Below are positions 53,262 to 63,771 of a DNA stretch of 64,000 nt, piece by piece. Made by a program: the position numbers and the translations under genes. How positions within the stretch are numbered: the first letter of the stretch is position 1; every line of letters starts with the position of its first letter. The DNA comes from Lepidostoma basale (lineage: Eukaryota; Arthropoda; Insecta; Trichoptera; Lepidostomatidae). Where the stretch lies: NCBI GenBank assembly GCA_022606425.2, contig JAHDVF020000897.1:372001-436000 (forward strand), in the 5' to 3' direction. The notes under the pieces were generated by a model. It was not told the origin of the DNA and did not search any database. It worked only from the letters and a program-made list of their open reading frames with translations.

Positions 53262-54150
53262 TCTCTCGAGAATGTTGGAATGCACAATAGCGTTCCTCGT
53301 ACCGACCTTTATATATTGAAGCAATGCATGCAGTTAGCAAAATAAGGATTAAAGTAGATTAAATGCAGTTAAATTGAGATCTCTTAGACAAATATGTAGA
53401 AAATCTATATGTGATAGAGTGAAGCTACTAACTTACTAACTTCTCACTAACCATCACGTCGTTTCTCCGGAGGGCTAGATAGAGAGAATGGACCGCCATA
53501 CCTTTCTGTTCTGATATACTTCTCTAGTTTCCTCCACTTTCATACGTCGTAACATGCACGCTCGTCGATTTTTTTGACTTCGAATGTGGCCCTCTTTCAG
53601 TATTTGATTAATTTGGTCATGCCATGCTTTCCTTGGTCTTCCACGGTTTCTCTTTCCACTCGCACTGCTTGTATACAACATTTTTACCATTCTACTTTCG
53701 TTCATTCGTTCCATATGTCCAAACCATCTCAGGGATCCTTTTTAATTTTAATTATGATCCAATTATCTGCTTTACATTTCTTCCTCATTTCGTCGGCGTT
53801 ATGATAGAGTGTCGAATGCAAATATAATAAATGAATGCAGTGCGAATGAATGTGTTATGAACAAAATAATGTAAGAGCCATTTAGATATTTTGGACACAC
53901 GGAAATAAAGAATGATAAAGAAAGTACATGTAAACTATGTCAACGGAGCAATAAATAGATATTACTGAGAAAAACATGGAAAGTTAAAATAAACCATATA
54001 TTTGATGTCGGCCATGCGAGGAGTCGGAGAAATCTATGAGCGTGCTTTACACGATGTATGAATGATGAGGAAAGTGTGACGGTCTATTCTTTTTGCCTCC
54101 CGTTCGGAGAGACGGCGTGATGGTTAGTTTGTTAGTTAGTAATGTTGGAC
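53262..54150 (+). mobile_element. LINE family B copy, split by another B
   Basis: 53262-53421 covers the decayed MYGSEAWNWQ-to-YDRV segment. 53812-54145 continues from SNANI to the terminus GGCGTGATGGTTAGTTTGTT. Many stops. Confidence 0.82.
53422..53801 (-). mobile_element. LINE family B inserted in LINE B
   Basis: Target duplication TGATAGAGTG (53412-53421 and 53802-53811). Minus frame 53714-53475: MERMNESRMVKMLYTSSASG, KRNRGRPRKAWHDQINQILK, RRACMLRRMKVEETREVYQN, VWRSILSI. Tail TTAGTAAGTTAGTAGC-like at the left. The subfamily differs (SSASGKRNRG in place of NDVNGVRSRG). Confidence 0.88.
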
Positions 54151-54214
54151 TTCAACCCTTTTAAAAACGCATCGACATCAACCTTTTCAGCTAATCATTT
54201 TTTAAATCTTTTAT

Positions 54215-55053
54215 AACTAACTAACTAACTAACCATCACGCCGTCTCCCCGAAGGGGTAGGCAGAAAGAATGGACTGCCACACTTTTCTTTCCTGACACA
54301 TTTCTCTCGCTTCCTCAACATTCATACATCGTGTCATGCACGCGCGTCGATTTCTCTGACTCCTCACATGGCCGACATTCAATATTTGATTTATTTGATC
54401 GTGCCACGTTTTCCTCGGTCTTCCTCTATTTCTGGTTCCATTTACATCATTAACATATAATTTTTTTACCATTCTTTCTTCATTCATTCTTTCAATATGT
54501 CCAAACCATCTTAATGATCCTTTCATTATTTTGTTCATGACACCATCATTCGCACCGCATTCACTTCTTATATTTTCATTCGGCACTCTATCATACACAG
54601 AGTATCCACACATTCTTCTAAGAGATCTCATTTCAACTGCATTTATTCTACTTTCATCCTTCTTTTGCCAGTTCCATGCTTCGCTTCCATACATAAGGGT
54701 CGGTAGAAGAACACCATTGTGCACTGCCATTCTAGCTTTTTTGGATAGGTTTTTGTTTGCGATGACAACTTGTTGCCTGCAAGTGCACCATTCACTTTGT
54801 TGCCTGCCCCAACCCTTCTTTCAATATCCCTCTCCACTCGCCCATCTCTTGTAAACATACTACTTAAATACACGAACTCAACTACTTGCTCCAAATTTTC
54901 ACCATTCACGCTAATGTCCCCTGACTGTCGTGGTTTCTTCCTTTTCAAAAATCATTACCTTGGACTTATTTACATTCATCATCAGATCATTTCGCATGCA
55001 AACCTCATACATACAATTCACCAGGACTTGTATGTATGACTTGTATGTGTATT
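54215..55053 (-). mobile_element. LINE family B, longest copy
   Basis: Target duplication AAATCTTTTAT (54204-54214 and 55054-55064). The minus frame 54730-54236 is open: MAVHNGVLLPTLMYGSEAWN, IMKGSLRWFGHIERMNEERM, WHDQINQILNVGHVRSQRNR, WQSILSAYPFGETA. Upstream (54950-54740), in another frame, NGENLEQVVEFVYLSSMFTR and RRVGAGNKVNGAL, and MNVNKSKVMIFEK near 54985: the RT segment after the catalytic YxDD. TTAG-type tail at the left. 839 bp, still lacking the RT core. Confidence 0.92.
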
Positions 55054-55077
55054 AAATCTTTTATCTGGGGATATTTA

Positions 55078-55403
55078 AACTAACTAACTAACAATCACGC
55101 CGTTTCCCTAGAGGGGTAAACAGAAGGAATGGACCGCCACACCGTTCTGTCCTGACATACTTCTCCCGCTTGGGTCGATTTCTCCGACTCCTCATGTGAC
55201 CGACCTTTAATATCTGTTTGATTTGATCGTGCCACGTATTCCTTGACCTTCTTCTATTTCTAGCTTCTTTCAGGTCTTTTACATATTATATCGTATTCAC
55301 CATTATTTCTTAATTCATTTTTTACATGCGTCCAAATCAACTTAACGACCCTTTAATTATTTTGTTTATAACAATTTCATTCGCACCGCATTAACTTCTT
55401 ATA
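55078..55403 (-). mobile_element. LINE family B fragment
   Basis: Tail AACTAACTAACAATCAC at the left; minus match continues to the NEIVINKIIKGSLS-like segment, then is cut by the mariner relative at 55406. Confidence 0.78.
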
Positions 55404-55405
55404 TA

Positions 55406-55907
55406 GATGTTTTTTTAGAGGTATAAAACACATATTCAAAATGAAGAAAAAACACATTAAAATAATGTTAATATCTATGATATTGGCTTTACTTAATAGA
55501 TAATTTTATGCCATTCTTGTTTAAATATGATTTCGGGCATATGGGCGCCACGGCTAGCTCGAATGAAGCGCAATCGTGAAATCCAATTTTCGACAATTGT
55601 CGTCTTTGTGGATGCGTATTATCCACTAGAGTGTACGTGGTGCGAAAACGATCCATGGTCTTCCGAATAACTTACTCGGATGGACGATTATGTCGACCCT
55701 AAAATGGACGTAGTGCACTATAAGTTTGGCGAACTGAACCATGATTTTCAAAATAAATTTGCACAATTTGAAAGCGCTGTTCTGACGTCCGTCTATTCAT
55801 GATAAAATGGCAAAACGTATTAACTACAAATCAACTGTCAACTGTCAAATCGACAGTCTGTAGAAACAATGTTGCTAGTTTAAAAATCAAACCTCTAAAA
55901 AAACATC
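55406..55907 (-). mobile_element. Mariner relative (D37D-type), deleted
   Basis: Inverted ends GATGTTTTTTTAGAGGT at both sides, with TA next to or one base from each end. Minus reading from ATG 55798-55800: MNRRTSEQRFQIVQIYFENH, GSVRQTYSALRPF, GRHNRPSE, VIRKTMDRFRTTYTLVDNTH. This is the N-terminal HTH region of an ITmD37D/maT-type transposase with two stops; the catalytic part is lost. A second, differently deleted copy is at 61753. Confidence 0.85.
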
Positions 55908-55949
55908 GTATAAAAGATAAACATATGTATTAAGTAAAAGGTCGCCTGT

Positions 55950-56315
55950 AGTTTATTAACATTTACATAGATAGGGTTGGATAATTTGAAAAATCTTTCC
56001 ACAGGCTCTCATTGCAATCGAGATCTGTGGAAAGATTGTTCCAGGCTGAAGGGCCGCCCAAAGTACGCAATGGGCTGCCCAAGATTTGATACCCAAATCC
56101 CCAAAATTTGTGCGAGGACAGCGTATAATCTGCCCAACGCATAAGCCATTTCTCGACAGTAATGTAGAATGCAAAATGTATTTAAGATGTCCTGTATAAA
56201 ACTAATAAATCAAATCAAATAAGTTTATTTACTCAACAGCCATTACAAACAAAATGAAGGTTTAAGGAATCTATTGATTACCAGTAAAATAATGTATATC
56301 TACAAGGTGTCTTAA
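55950..56315 (-). mobile_element. LINE Q-like and LINE F 3' ends
   Basis: 55950-56195 minus reading CPRTNFGDLGIKSWAAHCVL resembles family Q (FGDRAF...W-N-x-L-P) with decay and a short inverted repeat (56000-56030). 56205-56315 is the F 3' UTR with (ATCAA)n tail. Confidence 0.6.
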
Positions 56316-56589
56316 ATAATGTTTATATATAGTGGATTAATTAAAAAAAATAATCCACTGTTAAAATCTTTATTAATTATTAAAGTACACAATTTGGGAT
56401 ATATTTCTTAAAAAAAATATCTTCCAAATGTAAGCCCTCGTGTTCGCGGCACTCATTTAGTCGAACAGTAAAAATTCTTATAACAGCTCGGCAGGTAGAC
56501 TCTTTGGCTGCCATTTCGTAACGAATATTTTCTTTCGAATGTGCCAGGGAAGTCGGTTTATTGGCATTTAAAATTGAGATAACCCCACA

Positions 56590-56685
56590 GGATAGTCCTG
56601 TCATCACCGGGAATCGAACCTGTGAATTTCGGTGTGCCAGTTATTTATCTGTTGCCATTCTGCCACGAAAGACGTCATTTTGTAC
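56590..56685 (-). mobile_element. SINE head fragment
   Basis: Minus strand: GACGTCTTTCGTGGCAGAAT, then GGTTCGATTCCCGGTGATGA, the A- and B-box parts of the SINE head. No body. Confidence 0.7.
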
Positions 56686-56779
56686 GTCAAAAATAAAATA
56701 GATCGGTTTTTTCATTCAATTAAAATTTTCATAGTATGAAGTACTCACTTTGTGGTTTGACATTTTAAACTTATAACTA

Positions 56780-56845
56780 TCTAGTTAACTAACCATTACG
56801 CTGTTTCCCTGGAGGGGTAGGCAGAGAAGATGGACCGCTTCTGGG
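56780..56845 (-). mobile_element. LINE B terminus scrap
   Basis: AACTAACCATTACGCTGTTT followed by the GGCAGAGAAGATGGACCGC block; minus sense. Confidence 0.7.
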
Positions 56846-56869
56846 CTTCTATGGGAGTACCGCCACTGA

Positions 56870-56970
56870 TGCCAACTAGAACTGCTCGCTAGAACCCAAG
56901 CTTCAACAACTGTTGTTATATTGCCTTGATGAACCTTGGGTCCAAGCGAAACTAGTTGGCATCAATTATA
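56870..56970 (+). repeat. Palindrome with hammerhead-like core
   Basis: TGATGCCAACTA and TAGTTGGCATCA are inverted ends about 85 bp apart. Plus strand 56925-56957 reads TTGATGA, one base, a CTTGG/CCAAG stem, C, GAAAC-TA-GTT. Confidence 0.6.
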
Positions 56971-57555
56971 ATAACCATACCGTGGTTAAATACAAAGTGT
57001 TGTATTATTTTATAACTATAAAATGAAAATACAGTTTTTTAATGAATTTAAAAATCGTCATCATTGAATTCCACAGTGTTAACGCATTAAGTTTACTAAA
57101 TTTTAATCAATTTTTATTTCCATCACAATTTGAAATACGTCAAAAAACAAACATCCTGACGTCTTTCGTTTCAATATTACCCGAGTCTCTCATTCAACAC
57201 GCGACATTTTTATAAGCTTCGCAAAAACGGAACCAAAGAACGCGAATTTCCTCTAAAAATAGAATGGATAAAGGTGAACCCGGGATATAAAGGGACGATA
57301 AGAGGGCTGGGGGGTTGGAGGAGCGGTGGGAAGAGGATTCACCCCTCGGGCAAAAGTCAATTTACTTTCATCCCTTTCCTAGTAAGCGTATTATGAATAT
57401 ATATTATACTGCCGCATGAACGTATCACGCATGGCTCATGAGCTATGAATGCATGTCTGAAGAGGTCGAGAATTATAGAATCACGTTTAACCTGTCTGGA
57501 GATACGACAGTACCGGTACGTTAGCGCCCATAAATAATTTATTTTTTTCCTGAAA
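56971..57555. other. No gene seen
   Basis: Non-coding. 57270-57350 is purine/GC-rich (GGGCTGGGGGGTTGGAGGAG). Confidence 0.5.
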
Positions 57556-57900
57556 ACCAAACGATACTAACAACTGTGAACCATTTGACAAAAATGTTCG
57601 AAGTTTTTAGCAATTTAACTATAATACCGACGGAGTAATTCACATTTTTAATATTTCATGACGTCATCACTTTCATGTTGTTTGCCAACCTTTTAATGTC
57701 AGGCTCGCAAACGATACAAGCATCTGAGAATCATTCAACAAAAATGTTCCAAGTTTGTAGCAATGTAACTATAATACCGACAAAAAACAAACACCTGTCT
57801 TCATTCGTTTCTTCCATGTATTCAAACCATCTTAATAGCCTTTTCATTATTTTGTTCAAAACATTTTTCATTCACTCATTTATTTCCTATATTTTTATTT
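57556..57900. repeat. Decayed 75-bp direct repeat, then LINE B scrap
   Basis: CAACAAAAATGTTCCAAGTT (57737) repeats GACAAAAATGTTCGAAGTTT (57588) with the same flanks. 57795-57900 is minus-strand LINE B (the MKRLLRWFEYMEE-like segment). Confidence 0.6.
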
Positions 57901-58156
57901 AAAATATAGGTACTTCCATCAAGAGGTTTCAGTGAAATTATTTGAGGTCTTTAAAAAAATACAGAAATTGCCTGATTTAAAGAAATGTTTATATAATTAT
58001 TATGAGAATGATATGTTTCGCCTTGCTCGGGAAATCAAATCACAATCACTCAACTTTATAATTTTAACCCTTATTTCACGGTTATATCAAATATAATAAT
58101 TATTCTGAATTATAATATACAGGAGAGAAGTTGATCTTAAGAAGTTAATCTGAATT

Positions 58157-59844
58157 ATAATATGCAGAAGAGACAAGACAGAGACGAGTGGAGATAAATG
58201 AGAGAGGCCTCTATCCAACAGTGGAGGGAAGAAGGCTGAAGAAGAAGAAGAAAAAATATTAATCTAGTACGAACGTACTGTCGTCACATGTCAGTTGACA
58301 TATATGTTAAATTAAGAAAATCTTCGTTCCAGATTTGAAAGAGTATTTTTAGTTATAGTCGCTAGAGCGTGAATCGAGGGGGGCTTTAAGGGTTCTTACC
58401 TACGTGTCGAGGTAGGTACTTCTAGAGTAGTGATTTCAGTACTGTCCCCAAGGGCGAGGGAAGACATTATTTCAGCGGGATGCCTTTTTCACTAGGGGTT
58501 ATGTAACCGCTGCGATCAATAGAGGATACATTGTCTCAGAAGTAGAACCAAGTGGAAAAGTGCAATGAACGTGTCTGCAATGAAAACAAACGGGTACTTA
58601 AAAATGTTTTTAAAGATTAATTAATTTTAGATAGACTTAATATAACGCGTTTACACTGTGGAATTCCGTAATAACCTAATGAATTTTAAGATTTAAAATA
58701 CTGTTTTTTTTTCTCGACATTTTACCAAGGCTTTACACCAGAGGTTCCCAATTTTTTTTGTCCCGTAGAACCCTTGACGATTTCAACTTTTTAGAGTAAA
58801 CCCCCTGTTTTCCTAAAACAGAATTTTTTTCGGACCAAAAAAAAATCCGAAACAAAAAAGTCGGAATTCGTTTTCGACCCTTTTTTTAGCTCATTTAGGA
58901 AAATCGAATGTCCGATCTTTGCCGAATAGGCTAGAAAAGGTCGCCAAGGATTTCGATCGTCCGATTTCCCCAAATGAGCTAAAAAAAAGTTCGCCAACGA
59001 TAATATGCAGTATGCAGAAGAGACAAAACAGATACGAGTGGAGATAAATGAGAGAGGCCTCTATCCAACAGTGGAGGGAAGAAGGCTGAAGAAGAAGAAG
59101 AAACAATATTAATCTAGTACGAACGTACAGTCGTCACATGTCAGTTGACATATATGTTAAATTAAGAAAATCTTCTTTCCAGATTTGAAAGAGTATTTTT
59201 AGTTCTAGTCGCTAGAGCGTGAATCGAGGGGGGCTTTAAGGGTTCTTACCTACGTGTAGAGGTAGGTACTTCTAGAGTAGTGATTTCAGTACTGTCCCCA
59301 AGGGCGAGGGAAGACATTATTTCAGCGGGATGCCTTTTTCACTAGGGGTTATGTAACCGCTGCGATCAATAGAGGATACATTGTCTCAGAAGTAGAACCA
59401 AGTGGAAAAGTGCAATGAACGTGTCTGCAATGAAAACAAACGGGTACTTAAAAATGTTTTTAAAGATTAATTAATTTTAGATAAACTTAAGATAAGGCGT
59501 TAACACTGTGGAATTCCGTAATAACGTAATGAATTTTAAGATTTAAAATAATGTTTTTTTCGACATTTTACCAAGGCTTTACAGAGGTTCCCAATTTTTT
59601 TGTCCCGTAGAACCCTTAACGATTTCCACTTTTTAGAGTAAACCCCCCTGCTTACCTAAAAACATTTTTTTTCAGGCCAAAAAAAATCCGAAACAAAAAA
59701 GCCGGAATTCGTTTTCGACCCTTTTTTTAGCTCATTTAGGAAAATCGAATGTCCGATCTTTGCCGAATAGGCTAGAAAAGGCCGCCAAGGATTTCGATCG
59801 TCCGATTTCCCCAAATGAGCTAAAAAAAAGTTCGCCAACGATTT
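58157..59844. repeat. Tandem duplication, about 845 bp
   Basis: 58157-59003 and 59004-59844 are near-identical, differing by scattered substitutions and short indels. Each unit holds a LINE tail (GAGGCCTCTATCCAACAGTG then GAAGAAGAAGAAG), a spacer of unknown kind, half of a hammerhead-like element and the left part of a hAT. The breakpoint lies inside the hAT. Confidence 0.93.
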
Positions 59845-59980
59845 CGATATTCGTTTTGCGTTTCAATATTCGGCTTCAATATTTCATGGACTCCCATTTT
59901 TTAATTTACAATTATCGTAGACCTCTTGCAAACTGTCGTAGATCCCTGGGGATCTATATAGTCCTCTTTGGGAATCACTG
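59582..59980. mobile_element. hAT MITE in a hammerhead-like repeat
   Basis: Ends CAGAGGTTCCCAATTTTTTT and TTTGGGAATCACTG. The right flank is CTTTATAC (59981-59988); the original left flank is preserved in the first duplicate as CTTTACAC (58731-58738), 7 of 8 alike. It splits CTCGACATTTTACCAAGGC from TTTCATCATCAGG. A truncated duplicate is at 58739-59003. Confidence 0.85.
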
Positions 59981-60189
59981 CTTTATACTTTCATCATCAG
60001 GAAAACGATATAAACTAACCATTTTTTCCGGGTTACCGCGGGTCTAAAATTCGATAACTTGGAAGCACTTGAAATTAAGAAAGCCCTTAATATTAATTTA
60101 CCCATAATTAATAATCAAATAAATCTTTCCGATTGCCCCGTTATAGCCAAGTTCCCCATTTTAAATCATCTTAAATATTTCTTAATGTT

Positions 60190-60550
60190 GTTATTTGAAA
60201 TTTTATGGTAGAAGTTCATTGTAAATATTGAAAATAAAAATAAATTGTAAAAATCTTTTGAAAATATGATTTTAGTCAAAATCGACCGGTTTCGGCAGCT
60301 CGCTGCCCGAGTGGAGCTGACGAAAGGCGCCGATGCGCCTATGTTCGGCCAGCTTCGGGTATGCGGAGAGAGCCCTCTATGGCTCGGCCATGTAATTAGG
60401 CCAAAACTGAGATAGTTGGATGGAGCAGTGGCAGACTGTCGGGTCCTGGAGCAACAAGACTAGGAGGTCGCGGCCAGAGACAGGACGGGATGGAAACGAT
60501 TGAAACAGGTTCCACACCCACTAAGGATTACGCCTAAAAAGAAGAAGAAG
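60190..60550 (+). mobile_element. Repeat M half and LINE family R tail
   Basis: 60190-60300 matches 47241-47330 then GACCGGTTTCGGCAGCTCGC. 60301-60550 reads RVCGESPLWLGHVIRP, EVAARDRTGWKRLKQVPHPL with a frameshift, and ends AAAAAGAAGAAGAAG. Confidence 0.7.
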
Positions 60551-60559
60551 ATAATATCT

Positions 60560-60920
60560 ACAAGTACATTCAACCCTTCATTCATTCATTTCTCGGCGCT
60601 ACATCCCGGTGTGGGACTTGGCCTCCTCCACAACGGTCCTCCACTGACTTCTGTCTCTGGCCATCTCTCTCCATTCCCCAGCTCCTTCCATTTTCTCCCA
60701 ATCTTCTTCCACGCAATCCGCCCATCTTTTCCTCGGTTTGCCTCTTGGTCTCTTTTCGCGGGGCACCCATCTGGATATAATTAGTGGTGTTCTACCCTCT
60801 GGCATTCTTTCAACATGGCCAGCCCACCGTAGGTGTTGAGACTTACAGAATCTCACTACTATTTCATGGTTAATCAGTTCTTCAAGTTCAAGGATTCTTT
60901 TAATTCTATAAATCACAACC
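60560..60920 (-). mobile_element. LINE family S 3' end
   Basis: Minus frame 60916-60599: MIYRIKRILELEELINHEIV, CKSQHLRWAGHVERMPEGRT, RGKPRKRWADCVEEDWEKME, DRSQWRTVVEEAKSHTGM and a stop. A CGAGAAATGAATGAATG tail follows. Confidence 0.88.
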
Positions 60921-61352
60921 TCCAGCGTGGGTCCAAAAAGTACAATTACAACATTAAAAAGAAATTATAATATAATGTATTTTTACAAAAATTGTTTCAA
61001 TCAAACAATGCTACGCTGAAAAATATATGAACTAGATTTTTTTTCAAAATCTTTACCAAGCTTTTCGGGCCGATACAATACAACGTGAAAAATTCACGAG
61101 GGGAAAATTCTACAAAAAAATCAATTTCTCCGTGAAAAGGTATGCAATTTTCATCTCTGTATATGTCACGAAACCGTGTTTCCGCTCTGCTCCCGAAAAA
61201 TGTATTTTTTCATAAAAATGGTAAAATATACCTTTTCGTTTTAGAGGTTTTTATCCCATTTAAAAATAATTGAAAAAAATCAGTACTACGAACAGTTTTT
61301 CCTGTAAAAGCAAGCAGATAAGTAATGGCATTATTTGTAAAAACTAATTACA
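60921..61352. other. No gene seen
   Basis: AT-rich non-coding spacer. Confidence 0.5.
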
Positions 61353-61725
61353 TAACTAACTAACTAACCTTCACGCCATCTCTCCGAAGAGGTAGGCCGA
61401 AAGAATAGACCGCCTCACTGTTCTTTCTTGACATATTTCTCTCGCTTCCGTATTATTCATACATCGTGTCATGCACGCACGTCGATTCCTCTTACTCCCC
61501 ACGTGGCCGATATTCAATATTTGATTAATTTGATCGTGCCACGTTTTTCTCGATCTTCCTCTATTTCTAGTTCCGTTTACATCGTTACCATATACTTTTT
61601 TTCCTTCAACATTAATTCCTTTTATTTATATAAACCATCTTTGATGTTCCTTTCATTATTTTGTTCATAACACTGTCATTCGCACCGCATTCACTTCTTA
61701 TATTTTCGTTCGTCTAATATATACC
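61353..61725 (-). mobile_element. LINE family B fragment
   Basis: Tail AACTAACTAACCTTCACGCC at the left; minus match through CMTRCMNN, WHDQINQILNIGHVGS, and NECGANDSVMNKIMKG-like segments, frameshifted. Confidence 0.82.
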
Positions 61726-61752
61726 ATTACACTATACACATTGTTATTTAAA

Positions 61753-62480
61753 CGGTGTTTTTTTTAGAGGTATAAAAATTCAAAATGAAAAAAAAAACCT
61801 ATTAAAATAATGTTAGTGTCTATGATATTGGCTTTATTTAATAGATACCATGATGACATACGGACTAGAGACGACAACTCTTACAGCAAAAAGTGTCCAC
61901 AGGCTCAAGTGTGCACAGAGGTCCATGGAAAGACAGATACTTGGTGTGAGCTTGCGTGACCGCATAAGAAATGAAGAAATCAGACGCCGCACCAGGGTTG
62001 CTGACGTCATGGACCGAGTGGCAAAATTGAAATGGCAATGGGCTAGACACTTGGCTAGACAGGGTGGCAACAGATGGGCACCCAGGATACTCAGTTGGAG
62101 ACCATGGGAAAATAGGCGAAGTGTCGGAAGGCCACCGATGAGATGGACCGATGATATTATCAAAAGGGTTGGAAAATCTTGGAAACAAAGGGGGCAGGAT
62201 AGAGACGAGTGAAAGAAATTGGAAGAGGCCTATATCCAGCAGTGGAGGGAAGAAGGCTATCAAAGAAGAAGAGAAGTACAAGATTGTTTAAATATGATTT
62301 CGGGCATAGGAGTGCCACGGCTAGCTCGAAAGAAGCGCAATCGTGAAGTAAAAATTTCGACACCTTTATTAAGAAATAATTAAAATGGCAAAACGCATTG
62401 ACTACAAATCAACTGTCAAATTGACAGTCTGTAGAAACAATGTTGCCAGTTTAAAAACCAAACCTCTAAAAAAAACATCC
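61753..62480 (-). mobile_element. Mariner relative, second copy, holding LINE C'
   Basis: Same ends as 55406-55907 (GGTGTTTTTTTTAGAGGTAT and ACCTCTAAAAAAAACATCC). TA follows the right end. The HTH coding part present in the first copy is deleted here. LINE C' is inserted near 61848. Confidence 0.78.
61850..62277 (+). mobile_element. LINE family C' 3' end
   Basis: Frame to 62212: MMTYGLETTTLTAKSVHRLK, CAQRSMERQILGVSLRDRIR, KLKWQWARHLARQGGNRWAP, RSVGRPPMRWTDDIIKRVGK, then EEAYIQQWREEGYQ in the next frame. A relative of family C; its closing segment also forms the LINE tail in the 58157 duplication. Tail AAAGAAGAAGAGAAG. Confidence 0.9.
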
Positions 62481-62834
62481 TATACTATGCAATAGTTTGG
62501 TATTTATTATTACATTTTAGTATTACCCTGTATTTAAGTGACGCCAAAATGGCGGTCAACCGTGTCCTCCACGAATGCCCAGAGTTATGTGACTAATGAG
62601 GTACTAAAATGCTTATCCCGTACGCCATTAGCGTCTACGCGATTGGTTTTTGTTCGAAAATGGAATACTTTTCGACATTCATTGTGCTGCGCGCACGCGC
62701 AACGCTGTGCGACCGATAAAAGCGAATAAGCAGACGTGACATAACGAAGTTTCTAGAAATAATTGATGCCATTTGAAAAATAACGTATTTTGACAATACT
62801 TTCACACTCTTTATCTGTTACGTTTGACTTTTGA
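62481..62834. other. No gene seen
   Basis: Non-coding; mildly GC-rich 62540-62720. Confidence 0.5.
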
Positions 62835-62965
62835 CGTTTGTCTTATGTAAGGGAAATGTACGAAGGGGATATGCGAAGTATGCCTTTGTGATGAACGTGT
62901 CAAAGTCTAAAGTTATGATATTTGAAAAGGAAGAATGTATGACGGATTGCGACATAAGTGCACAT
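62835..62965 (+). mobile_element. LINE family B upstream fragment
   Basis: Reads AFVMNVSKSKVMIFEKEECM, the segment just after the RT catalytic site, then is cut by repeat J. Confidence 0.72.
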
Positions 62966-63242
62966 ATTTTAGATCAATCTACACTAGCGCCATCTATTGA
63001 GACTAGATGTAAGCATTGAGCAGAAAATCGAAAGGCTGTCAACCCAATTATTACACATTACTAGACAACGCCTGGAGAAAACTCTTCTAAATTTTTTTAT
63101 GCTTTTAACTTTGACTAGTTTTTATACAACATTTTTTTAATGTACCTATACAAATACTTGTAGACAAATACTGGATTTTACCCATTACGGGTTAATCATA
63201 GGGAATTAATTGTATCTCAATAGAGACAAAGATGTAAATTAT
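62966..63242. repeat. Repeat J copy
   Basis: GCGCCATCTATTGAGACTAG and AACGCCTGGAGAAAACTC, then the terminal segment ACAAATACTTGTAGACAAAT at 63149 and TCTCAATAGAGACAAAGATG at 63215. Confidence 0.65.
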
Positions 63243-63685
63243 TTTTGTCTTCCTTTATTCCTAGTTCCATTTACATTGTTGATAAATATTTTTTTTTACC
63301 ATTCTTTCTTCATTCATTATTTCCATATGTCCAAAGCATCTTAATGATCCTTTCATTATTTTGTTCATAACACCATCATTCGCACCGTTCGTCTTAGATA
63401 TCTCATTTCTACTGCATTTATTCTACTTTCATCCTTCTTTTGTCAGTTCCATACTTCGCTTCCATACATAAGGGTCGATAGAAGAACACCATTATGCACT
63501 GTCATTCTAGCTTTTTTGGATAGGTTTTTGTTTGCGATGACAACTTTAAGTGCACCAATCACTTTGTCGCCTGCCCCAACCCTTCTTTCAATATTTCCAC
63601 TCGCCCATTTCTTGTAAACATATCTTATAAACAAACTCATCTACTTGCTCCAAATTTTCACCATTCAGGCTAATGTTGCAGACTG
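63243..63685 (-). mobile_element. LINE family B copy
   Basis: Minus match over NGENLEQVDEFVYK, NIERRVGAGDKVIGALKVVI, ANKNLSKKARMTVHNGVLLS, TLMYGSEVWN, IMKGSLRCFGHME; frameshifted and lacking the terminus. Confidence 0.85.
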
Positions 63686-63771
63686 TCATATATCGTCTAT
63701 GAAGTTTTGTGAATACTATTTATATGCAAAATTAGAATCTAGCTTTTGATTAAGTACGAGTTGAAGTATAA

